From NCBI GenBank assembly GCA_016291405.1, contig JAEEXG010000002.1, positions 1-64,000 of the forward strand: a stretch of 64,000 nt of DNA. Reading direction: 5' to 3'. Positions 27,452 to 34,092 of the stretch are shown piece by piece. Below the pieces are notes generated by a model, which was given only the letters and a program-made list of their open reading frames with translations, was not told where the DNA came from and searched no databases. Made by a program: the position numbers and the translations under genes. The stretch is from Lachnospiraceae bacterium. GTDB taxonomy: Bacteria; Bacillota; Clostridia; Lachnospirales; Lachnospiraceae. Each line of letters starts with the position of its first letter. The stretch's first letter is position 1.

Positions 27452-28186
27452 TTATTCTTCCTCTTCCCAGTTTGTGTAAACGTTTTGAACATCATCATCT
27501 TCTTCCAAAAGGTCTAATGTTCTTTGTAAGTTCTTAACTGCAGTTTCTTCTGTAAGACTTACATAGTTTTGAGGAATCATGGTAACTTCGGCACTTGCAA
27601 AAGCAATTCCTGCCTTTTCCATTTCCTTTAATACGTTATCAAACTCATTGGGATCGGTTAAAACTTCGTAGCAGTCTTCTTCTTCGTTAAAGTCTTCTGC
27701 GCCGCAATCCAATACAGACATCATTAAGGTATCTGCTTCCATGGGGCAGTCTTCTTTTTCGATATAAATCTGACCCTTTTTATCAAACATAAAGGATACG
27801 CAACCGGGAGTTCCGATGCTTCCGTTACCCTTTGTGAATGCGCTTCTTACGTTTGCTGCGGTACGGTTCTTATTGTCTGTAAGGCAGTCAACAATTATAG
27901 CGATACCGTTGGGGCCATAACCTTCATATGAGCAATATTCGTAGTTTACTGAATTTCCTTCGCCGGCAGCCTTCTTGATACCTCTTTCGATTGTATCGTT
28001 AGGTACGTTGTTGGCTTTAGCCTTAGCGATAACTGTAGCAAGTTTAAAGTTATTTGCAGGATCGGGGCCGCCTTCTTTTACCGCAACGGCAATTTCTCTA
28101 CCGATGATTGTGAAAATCTTGCCCTTTGCAGCATCATTTTTCTCTTTCTTGTGCTTGATGTTTGCAAATTTTGAATGTCCTGACAT
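27452..28186 (-). CDS. yebC: YebC/PmpR-family protein
   Basis: YebC proteins are about 240-residue three-domain proteins long annotated as transcription regulators; some members act in translation of proline-rich stretches. The N-terminus [23 protein letters not shown] is the family signature. [29 protein letters not shown] and the acidic C-terminal domain also match. The gene directly abuts the CBS-domain gene upstream (no spacer), and metY follows. Which of the proposed roles applies here cannot be read from sequence. Confidence 0.95.
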   Translation of the reverse strand: MSGHSKFANIKHKKEKNDAAKGKIFTIIGREIAVAVKEGGPDPANNFKLATVIAKAKANNVPNDTIERGIKKAAGEGNSVNYEYCSYEGYGPNGIAIIVDCLTDNKNRTAANVRSAFTKGNGSIGTPGCVSFMFDKKGQIYIEKEDCPMEADTLMMSVLDCGAEDFNEEEDCYEVLTDPNEFDNVLKEMEKAGIAFASAEVTMIPQNYVSLTEETAVKNLQRTLDLLEEDDDVQNVYTNWEEEE

Positions 28187-29086
28187 TTATTGGTCCTCTT
28201 CTTTCATATTGTTTATTTTCTTAACGGATACTTTTGAAATCATTCTGTTTTCTACTTTGAAAATCGAAAAATTATATCCGCAAACTTCTGTTGTAAATGT
28301 TTCTCCTTTTTCAGGAAGCCTGTCTAGGCGTGAAATCATGAAACCGTTCAGGGTTTCAAAGTCTTCTACGTCAAACTTAACGGGAATAACGTCTTCAATT
28401 TCCGATAAAGATGTAAATCCATCTATAATGTAAGCATCTTTACCGACTTTTCTTATGTGCTTTTCTTCCACATCATATTCATCCATGATGTTTCCGACGA
28501 TTTCTTCTAAGATATCTTCCATTGCGATAAGACCGGTGGTCTGACCGTACTCATCAATAACGATTGCAAGCTGAGTCTTTTTAGACTGCATGGCCTTAAA
28601 AAGGTCGTCAATGTTCATGGTTTCGGGAATGAACATAGCTTTTCTGATAAGCCCCTTTATTTCTTCAATGGGCTTATCCAAGGTCTCGTCTTTTGCATGG
28701 AAACGCATAGCATCTTTTAAGAAAAGAATACCGATAATATGGTCTAAGTTTTCATCGTAAACCGGGTATCTTGAGTTATTGTTTGAAAGCATAAAATTAA
28801 GAGCATCAATTAACCCCGTATGCTTATCGATTGCAACGATATTTGAGCGGTTAATCATGATTTCTCCCGCTTCTTTGTCTCCAAACTCAAATATGTTGTT
28901 TATCATTGTGGCTTCGCTTGTTTCAAGCATGCCCTGCTCATGACCTTCGTTAACCATTGAAATGATTTCATTGGTAGGGTCCTGAGTATCTTTTCTTTTA
29001 AATAGTCTTACAAAAATATCGACAATAACTAAAATTATAAGCGCGGATAAAAGTATAAAAATCGCCGCGACATAACCGTCGTCCAT
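28187..29086 (-). CDS. CBS-domain membrane protein, CorC/HlyC type
   Basis: This is a 299-residue protein with one N-terminal membrane segment (residues 5-26). Then comes the conserved KEAGEIMINRSNIVAID stretch and two CBS motifs (SRYPVYDENLDHIIGILFLKD and MQSKKTQLAIVIDEYGQTTGLIAMEDILEEIVGNI). A C-terminal CorC_HlyC transporter-associated domain completes it. Family members (CorC, TlyC, CNNM relatives) are tied to Mg2+ or Co2+ efflux; the multi-helix DUF21 domain of full transporters is absent, so this is the short form. A strong promoter (TTGACG-17-TATATT) lies just upstream, so this gene probably starts the transcript that reads into yebC and metY. Confidence 0.88.
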   Translation of the reverse strand: MDDGYVAAIFILLSALIILVIVDIFVRLFKRKDTQDPTNEIISMVNEGHEQGMLETSEATMINNIFEFGDKEAGEIMINRSNIVAIDKHTGLIDALNFMLSNNNSRYPVYDENLDHIIGILFLKDAMRFHAKDETLDKPIEEIKGLIRKAMFIPETMNIDDLFKAMQSKKTQLAIVIDEYGQTTGLIAMEDILEEIVGNIMDEYDVEEKHIRKVGKDAYIIDGFTSLSEIEDVIPVKFDVEDFETLNGFMISRLDRLPEKGETFTTEVCGYNFSIFKVENRMISKVSVKKINNMKEEDQ

Positions 29087-29127
29087 AGCTGTTCCTTTCT
29101 TAAATTAAGCATACAAACATACAATAA

Positions 29128-29156
29128 AATATAACATTCCCATATATCTACGTCAA
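29128..29156 (-). promoter_or_regulatory. Sigma-A-type promoter before CorC-like gene
   Basis: On the minus strand TTGACG (29156-29151) is separated by 17 bases from TATATT (29133-29128). The element lies in the 83-base gap between the coiled-coil gene and the CBS gene, about 45 bases before its start codon. Confidence 0.7.
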
Positions 29157-29169
29157 GAAAACGAAGGCC

Positions 29170-29823
29170 TTATTCGCTCTTTTCCTTGTTCTCTTTAACG
29201 GTGTCTTGATTGGTTAAAGGTTCAACGTTATATTTCATGTCAAATATGTTTATAACCTCTGCTCCGAATATATTATGCATATATGTGTAAAAGTTTTGGT
29301 TTTTCTTTAATTTTTGCTGTTTTTGAACCACTTTTTTCTTTAACTCGACTCTCATCTCATCCACCCATTTACTGATGTTTTCGATTTCGTCGTTGTTTTC
29401 CTGAATCTGCTCGTAGCAAATTTCCATGGTCTCAAGCATAAGCTTATAGTTTACTTCATTAATCTTTTTAGGAATGTCGTAAACGTCATCTCCGTATTCC
29501 TGAAGCTTTTCGTTGCATTCTTCAATAAGCCTTTTGTTATCGTTTAGCTTCTTTTCCGCCTTCTTCGACATATTGGAGCCCATTTCGTTCATCTGCTCCA
29601 CTATTTCATCCATAAGACGCTTTTTTAATGCTCTTATATCTTTAATGTCAGTGTTTAGTTTCCCCTGCTTCTTTAAAAGGTCGTTTAACTCTTCTTCCAA
29701 GGCCAAAATTTCATCCGAAGGATCTGTTTGAGTAAACAATCTGTGCCATGTGTTATCCAGTGTTAAAAGAGGTATTTTTTTATTTTGTAAAGCCGGAATA
29801 AATACTTCATCTTTTCTTGACAT
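29170..29823 (-). CDS. Coiled-coil protein of unknown function, linked to rex
   Basis: No function recognised. The 217-residue protein has no membrane segment or signal peptide. A short N-terminal region of about 35 residues (PALQNKKIPLLTLDNTWHRLF) precedes heptad-rich helices from about residue 38 to 180, dense in Lys, Glu and Leu. A less charged tail follows (FYTYMHNIFGAEVINIFDMKYN). It starts 13 bases after the rex stop and so should share the Rex-controlled promoter. The conserved-looking ends suggest a specific partner rather than a random coiled coil, but this is inference. Confidence 0.7.
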   Translation of the reverse strand: MSRKDEVFIPALQNKKIPLLTLDNTWHRLFTQTDPSDEILALEEELNDLLKKQGKLNTDIKDIRALKKRLMDEIVEQMNEMGSNMSKKAEKKLNDNKRLIEECNEKLQEYGDDVYDIPKKINEVNYKLMLETMEICYEQIQENNDEIENISKWVDEMRVELKKKVVQKQQKLKKNQNFYTYMHNIFGAEVINIFDMKYNVEPLTNQDTVKENKEKSE

Positions 29824-29836
29824 AAAAGCCTCCGAT

Positions 29837-30478
29837 TTATTCGTTTTCCTGTTCTTTTCTTGTTATGTTGTAAGAAAGCTTCATTAATGAATCCGATAAG
29901 TGTACGTTTTCAACCACAATGTCATCGGGAACGTTTAAATCAACGTGAGCAAAGTTCCAAAAAGCTTTAACGCCGTATCCAACAAGCTGCTCTGCGACTT
30001 TTACGGCACTTGTTTTGGGAATGGTTAAAACCGCAATATCGATTGCATTTTCCTTAACGAAGTTTTCAAGATTGCTCATGGGCTGCACATACATATCCCT
30101 TATCTTTTTACCGGTAAGAGCTTCATTACTGTCAAAGATACCTGTAAAATGAAAGCCTCTTCTTTCAAAATTCATGTAGTTTGCAAGGGCCTGACCTAAG
30201 TTACCCGCGCCCACAATAATAAGATGATGAGTTTTGTTGATTCCAAGAATCTTTGCAATTTCATCATATAAGAAGTTTACTTTATAGCCGTAACCTTGCT
30301 GACCGAATCCTCCGAAATTGTTAAAATCCTGTCGGATCTGGGATGCAGTTACATTCATAAGTTCGGAAAGTTCCTGAGAAGAAACTCTTTCTACATTTGA
30401 ATCCTTTAATTCCCCAAGATATCTTAAGTATCTCGGTAATCTTCCTATGACCGCTTGTGAAATATTCTTATCGTCCAT
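29837..30478 (-). CDS. rex: Redox-sensing transcriptional repressor Rex
   Basis: Rex is a dimeric repressor that binds DNA when NAD+ is high and lets go when NADH rises, controlling fermentation and respiration genes. The N-terminal winged helix runs to residue 80 (SAQ-like segment VTASQIRQDFNNFGGFGQQGYGY), followed by a Rossmann domain with GAGNLGQA at 90-97. I moved the start to ATG 30478 (213 residues): the track start is TTG, and GGAG lies six bases before this ATG. A consensus promoter and a Rex box lie directly upstream, which indicates autorepression. Confidence 0.96.
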   Translation of the reverse strand: MDDKNISQAVIGRLPRYLRYLGELKDSNVERVSSQELSELMNVTASQIRQDFNNFGGFGQQGYGYKVNFLYDEIAKILGINKTHHLIIVGAGNLGQALANYMNFERRGFHFTGIFDSNEALTGKKIRDMYVQPMSNLENFVKENAIDIAVLTIPKTSAVKVAEQLVGYGVKAFWNFAHVDLNVPDDIVVENVHLSDSLMKLSYNITRKEQENE

Positions 30479-30500
30479 TTTATTCTCCAAACATGTATCT

Positions 30501-30518
30501 TTGTTATTTTCATAACAC
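30501..30518 (-). promoter_or_regulatory. Rex operator (autoregulatory)
   Basis: The plus strand reads TTGTTATTTTCATAACAC, a TGTTAT/ATAACA inverted repeat with a 4-base spacer. It matches the Rex consensus TTGTTA-N6-TAACAA except for the last base. It lies 5-22 bases downstream of the rex -10 box, over the expected transcription start. Confidence 0.8.
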
Positions 30519-30522
30519 TTTA

Positions 30523-30551
30523 ATTATATTCGTTTGTTAAATACGTGTCAA
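30523..30551 (-). promoter_or_regulatory. Consensus promoter of rex
   Basis: On the minus strand TTGACA (30551-30546) and TATAAT (30528-30523) are separated by exactly 17 bases, a perfect sigma-A promoter. The -35 region also overlaps a weaker Rex-like sequence at 30534-30551 (one perfect TTGTTA half). Confidence 0.88.
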
Positions 30552-30565
30552 ATAAATACAGGCAT

Positions 30566-30593
30566 AAAAAAAGCCATGAAAATCATGGCTTTT
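30566..30593 (-). terminator. Terminator of the citrate/IDH operon
   Basis: An 11-bp stem (AAAAGCCATGA / TCATGGCTTTT) with a 3-base loop follows the icd stop by a few bases. On the minus strand it is followed by a run of T residues. The A/T tracts on both sides would let it act in either direction. Confidence 0.88.
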
Positions 30594-30597
30594 ATAA

Positions 30598-31794
30598 TTA
30601 CATATTTGATTTAATGGCTTCGAAAAACTCATGAGTGTTAACACTCTTTGCACCTTTGATTGTGCAGATTCTTGATAAGTCTGCAGTCATAATGCCGCTT
30701 TCAATTGTCTTAATTACGGCTTTTTCAAGACGCTCGCCAAACTCAGTAAGTTCTTTGTTTGAATCAAGCTCACCGCGCTTTTTTAAAGCTCCGGACCAGG
30801 CAAATATTGTAGCTACAGGATTTGACTTAGGTTCTTCACCTTCTAAGTATCTGTAATAGTGTCTTTGAATTGTGCCGTGAGCCGCTTCGTATTCATATAC
30901 ACCCTTAGGTGATACAAGAACACTTGTCATCATTGAAAGAGAACCGAAAGCACTTGAAACCATGTCACTCATAACGTCTCCGTCATAGTTTTTACATGCC
31001 CAGATGAATCCGCCTTCCTCTTTAACTACTCTTGCAACAGCATCGTCTATCAAAGTATAGAAATACTTAATTCCTGCTTTTTCAAACTTTTCTTTATACT
31101 CATTTTCATAAATATCTTCAAAGATATCTTTGAAAGTGTGGTCGTACTTTTTAGAAATTGTATCTTTTGTAGCAAACCAAAGATCCTGCTTTAAAGAAAG
31201 AGCATAATCAAAGCAAGCATATGCAAAGCTTGTGATTGAAGCTATTGTATTGTGAATACCTTGAATGATGCCGGGGCCCGTAAATTCATGGATAAGTTCT
31301 CTTACTTCGGTTCCGTCGGGCTTTGTGAAAACAAGCTCAGCTTTTCCCGGGCCGTCAATCTTCATTTCGGCATTTTTATATACATCACCGTATGCGTGTC
31401 TTGCAAGAGTAATGGGCTTTTTCCAGTTTGAAACACAAGGGTTAATGCCTTTAATGATAATCGGTGTTCTGAATACTGTACCATCAAGCATCGCTCTAAT
31501 TGTACCGTTAGGGCTCTTCCACATGCTTGATAAGTTATATTCTTTAACTCGCTGGGCATTGGGAGTGATTGTTGCACACTTAACCGCAACCTTGTATTTT
31601 AAAGTGGCATTTGCCGAATCTATGGTAACCTGATCCTTTGTATTGTTACGATTTTCAAGACCTAAGTCATAATACTCAGTCTTTAAATCAACATATGGCA
31701 AGATAAGTTCATCCTTAATCATGTTCCAAAGGATTCTGGTCATTTCATCTCCGTCCATTTCAACTAATGGAGTGGACATTTGAATCTTACTCAT
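30598..31794 (-). CDS. icd: NADP-dependent isocitrate dehydrogenase (homodimeric, eukaryote-like subfamily)
   Basis: The enzyme oxidises isocitrate to 2-oxoglutarate and yields NADPH. I placed the start at ATG 31794 (398 residues, [20 protein letters not shown]) because AAGGAGG lies upstream and the track extension overlaps the regulator gene. Substrate and family motifs include [16 protein letters not shown] (the Ser-x-x-x-x-Arg isocitrate site) and the later segment [12 protein letters not shown]. This subfamily resembles mitochondrial and cytosolic eukaryotic IDH rather than E. coli Icd. It is the last gene of the citrate operon, overlapping the GntR gene by 8 bases, and is followed by a strong terminator. 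Confidence 0.95.
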   Translation of the reverse strand: MSKIQMSTPLVEMDGDEMTRILWNMIKDELILPYVDLKTEYYDLGLENRNNTKDQVTIDSANATLKYKVAVKCATITPNAQRVKEYNLSSMWKSPNGTIRAMLDGTVFRTPIIIKGINPCVSNWKKPITLARHAYGDVYKNAEMKIDGPGKAELVFTKPDGTEVRELIHEFTGPGIIQGIHNTIASITSFAYACFDYALSLKQDLWFATKDTISKKYDHTFKDIFEDIYENEYKEKFEKAGIKYFYTLIDDAVARVVKEEGGFIWACKNYDGDVMSDMVSSAFGSLSMMTSVLVSPKGVYEYEAAHGTIQRHYYRYLEGEEPKSNPVATIFAWSGALKKRGELDSNKELTEFGERLEKAVIKTIESGIMTADLSRICTIKGAKSVNTHEFFEAIKSNM

Positions 31795-32476
31795 TGGAAT
31801 AAGCCTCCTTAAGACCATTTTTAACCATGTTGTCATATGCATTATGAATATGAACTGTGGCAAGCTTTTCGGCTTCTTTTACATTCTTAGCCTTAATGGC
31901 TTCCATAATCATCTGATGCTCATGGTTTGAAGCAAGGCTTCTTTCAGTGGTAGAAAGAGTTTTCTTTCTTACTCTTTGAACGTATTGATGGAAATCCTTA
32001 AGCAAATGCTCAAGCATCTTTGAATTACATGATTCATATAAAATCTCATGAAATCTTGAATCAAGCTCCGCCATCTGTTCAAAATGGCCGCGCTCTGCAT
32101 GAAACTTTGCAAGATAAATGTTTTCTTCCATTTCTTCAAGGGCACTCTCTGTAATGTGTTCGCAAGCCCAGGCTGCGCACAATCCTTCAAGCTTTGAACG
32201 AATCATGTAAATATCCTTTACATCGTTCATTGAAATACCTGTTACATATGCTCCTTTATTGGGAACAATCTGAATAAGGCCCTCAAGTTCAAGCTGTCTG
32301 AAAGCTTCTCTTACGGGAGTTCTTGAAACACCGAGTTCTTCTCCGATGGCTATTTCTTTAAGCTCATCGTTTTCTTTGTACTTACCCGAAAGAATATCCT
32401 CTCTGATCTTGTTGAAAACACGTCCACGTAAGGAATACTTATCGGTAACTTCCTGCTTTAAGTCGTAGTTTCCCAT
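31787..32476 (-). CDS. GntR-family (FadR/FCD) transcriptional regulator
   Basis: The 229-residue protein has an N-terminal winged helix ([45 protein letters not shown], residues about 22-67). An all-helical FCD ligand domain follows, with metal-ligand-like residues in [12 protein letters not shown] and a later [17 protein letters not shown] domains usually bind small carboxylates, so citrate, isocitrate or 2-oxoglutarate are reasonable ligands (inference). It is sandwiched between the citrate-synthase-like gene (19-base overlap) and icd (8-base overlap). A GTATAC palindrome over the operon promoter is the obvious target. Confidence 0.9.
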   Translation of the reverse strand: MGNYDLKQEVTDKYSLRGRVFNKIREDILSGKYKENDELKEIAIGEELGVSRTPVREAFRQLELEGLIQIVPNKGAYVTGISMNDVKDIYMIRSKLEGLCAAWACEHITESALEEMEENIYLAKFHAERGHFEQMAELDSRFHEILYESCNSKMLEHLLKDFHQYVQRVRKKTLSTTERSLASNHEHQMIMEAIKAKNVKEAEKLATVHIHNAYDNMVKNGLKEAYSNE

Positions 32477-33912
32477 ATCTTCTCCAATCCAAGTTTTTTG
32501 GTGTATTTCTTAATAGCCGCATCAAGTTCATCGTCTGTCATAACGGTAACACGGCCGTTTGCGTATTCTTCGTCAACCCATTCCTTAACTGCATGCACAA
32601 GCTCCGAGTTTTTGTCCATGCACTTGTCACCTTTAAGCTTATACTTTGTGTTCATCCAGTGAGCGATTCCCGCTAAACCGGATGTGTTTGAAACCGCACA
32701 AATAACAGGTCTGTTTAAGAATTTATCTGTATCAAAGATGTTATAGATTTCTTCATTCTTAAGTAAACCGTCAGCATGAACACCGGCTCTTGTAACGTTA
32801 AAGTTCTTTCCTACAAAAGGAGTTCTGTCAGGGATATGATATCCGATTTCTTTTTCGTAGTATTCTGCAAGTTCTGTGATAACAGTTGTATCCATGCCGT
32901 TTAAGTCGCCCTTTAACTGAGCATACTCAAATACCATAGCTTCCAAAGGTGTGTTACCTGTTCTTTCACCGATACCAAAAAGCGAAGTGTTAACTGCAGA
33001 ACAGCCATAAAGCCATGCGGTTGTAGAGTTAACAACAGCTTTATAAAAGTCGTTATGGCCATGCCATTCAATAAGTTCATGAGGAACACCTGCATGAGTG
33101 TGGATGGCGTAGATGATACCGGGAACTGATCTTGGAATAACGGCACCGGGATAGTTTACACCGTATCCCATGGTGTCACAAGCACGAATCTTAATGGGAA
33201 TCTTGTATTCATCCATAAGCTTCATAAGTTCCAAGCAAAAAGGAACAACATATCCATAGATATCTGCTCTTGTAATATCTTCCAAATGGCATCTTACAGC
33301 AATGCCTTCTTCAAGGCAATCTCTTACAACAGACAAATAATGTTCAAGAGCCTGCTTACGAGTCATCTTTAATTTAAGGAAAATGTGATAATCCGAACAG
33401 CTTACCAAAATACCTGTTTCTTTCATACCGATTTCTTTGACAAGCTTAAAGTCCTCTTTTGAAGCTCTGATCCAGCTTGTAACTTCAGGGAACTCATATC
33501 CCCTTTCCATACACTTGTAAACCGCATCTCTGTCCTTCTTTGAATAAAGAAAGAACTCACTTGCCTTAATCATTCCGTTGGGGCCGCCAAGTCTGTGAAG
33601 ATAATCATAGATTGTAACAATCTGCTCTGTTGTGTAAGGAGCTCTTGATTGCTGACCGTCACGGAAAGTTGTATCTGTAATCCAAATGTTCTTTGGCATA
33701 TTGTGTGGCACTATTCTGTCATTGAAAGGAATTTTGGGAATTTCAGAATAAGGGAACATATTTCTAAAGACATTGGGCTTTTCAATGTCGTTAAGAATAT
33801 ACATATGTTCTTCTATCTGTAATAGATTATTCTTTTCATTCATGGAAACAGGACGGTTTGTAAATACGTCCATTCCGTCATTTGAGTATAAATCTGAGTT
33901 TTTAGGCGACAT
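32458..33912 (-). CDS. DRE-TIM metallolyase-family enzyme, probably Re-citrate synthase
   Basis: The 484-residue protein (start ATG 33912 with GGAGGG) belongs to the isopropylmalate/homocitrate synthase superfamily. It has the catalytic TDTTFRDGQQSRAPYTTEQ near residue 75 and the metal-binding HGHND, plus NTSLFGIGERTGNTPLE. It lacks the LeuA C-terminal regulatory domain. Automatic pipelines would call it 2-isopropylmalate synthase. Because it heads an operon with NADP-IDH and no leu gene, I favour Re-citrate synthase, known from C. kluyveri and many anaerobes that lack the Si enzyme. Homocitrate or isopropylmalate synthase remain possible. The N-terminal 60 residues are an extra segment. Confidence 0.7.
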   Translation of the reverse strand: MSPKNSDLYSNDGMDVFTNRPVSMNEKNNLLQIEEHMYILNDIEKPNVFRNMFPYSEIPKIPFNDRIVPHNMPKNIWITDTTFRDGQQSRAPYTTEQIVTIYDYLHRLGGPNGMIKASEFFLYSKKDRDAVYKCMERGYEFPEVTSWIRASKEDFKLVKEIGMKETGILVSCSDYHIFLKLKMTRKQALEHYLSVVRDCLEEGIAVRCHLEDITRADIYGYVVPFCLELMKLMDEYKIPIKIRACDTMGYGVNYPGAVIPRSVPGIIYAIHTHAGVPHELIEWHGHNDFYKAVVNSTTAWLYGCSAVNTSLFGIGERTGNTPLEAMVFEYAQLKGDLNGMDTTVITELAEYYEKEIGYHIPDRTPFVGKNFNVTRAGVHADGLLKNEEIYNIFDTDKFLNRPVICAVSNTSGLAGIAHWMNTKYKLKGDKCMDKNSELVHAVKEWVDEEYANGRVTVMTDDELDAAIKKYTKKLGLEKIWETTT

Positions 33913-33938
33913 CTTTTCCCTCCATGATAAATTGTATC

Positions 33939-33959
33939 TTGTGTACGATTGTATACAAT
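33939..33959. promoter_or_regulatory. Probable GntR operator pair in citrate operon promoter
   Basis: ATTGTATACAAT (33948-33959) is a perfect 12-base palindrome with the GTATAC core typical of FadR-type GntR sites. An adjoining TTGTGTACGA (33939-33948) looks like a second, imperfect copy. The palindrome contains the -10 box. Confidence 0.7.
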
Positions 33960-33976
33960 GATGCAATCAATGTCAA
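33948..33976 (-). promoter_or_regulatory. Promoter of the citrate synthase-GntR-icd operon
   Basis: On the minus strand TTGACA (33976-33971) and TACAAT (33953-33948) are 17 bases apart. The -10 box lies inside the ATTGTATACAAT palindrome, so a bound regulator would block RNA polymerase. Confidence 0.8.
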
Positions 33977-34036
33977 GTATAATAACCACACAAAAACGCA
34001 GAATATACACTAAAAATAAGTAAATATGCATAAAAG

Positions 34037-34067
34037 AACCGGATCCGACACAAAGCCAAATCCGGTT
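34037..34067 (-). terminator. Terminator after the LRR surface-protein operon
   Basis: AACCGGAT (34037-34044) pairs with ATCCGGTT (34060-34067) across a 15-base loop that can partly pair. On the minus strand it is followed by CTTTTATG. It lies about 25 bases after the stop of the second LRR protein. Confidence 0.65.
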
Positions 34068-34092
34068 GAATTTATGAAACTAAAAAATACAA

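Noticed and set aside
31795-31863. 23-residue N-terminal extension of isocitrate dehydrogenase in the track
   Set aside because: It overlaps the GntR gene; the internal ATG has AAGGAGG and begins as other IDH proteins do.
32458-33912. Plain 2-isopropylmalate synthase call
   Set aside because: No LeuA regulatory domain, no leuBCD neighbours, and tight overlap with a GntR gene and icd; kept as an alternative only.
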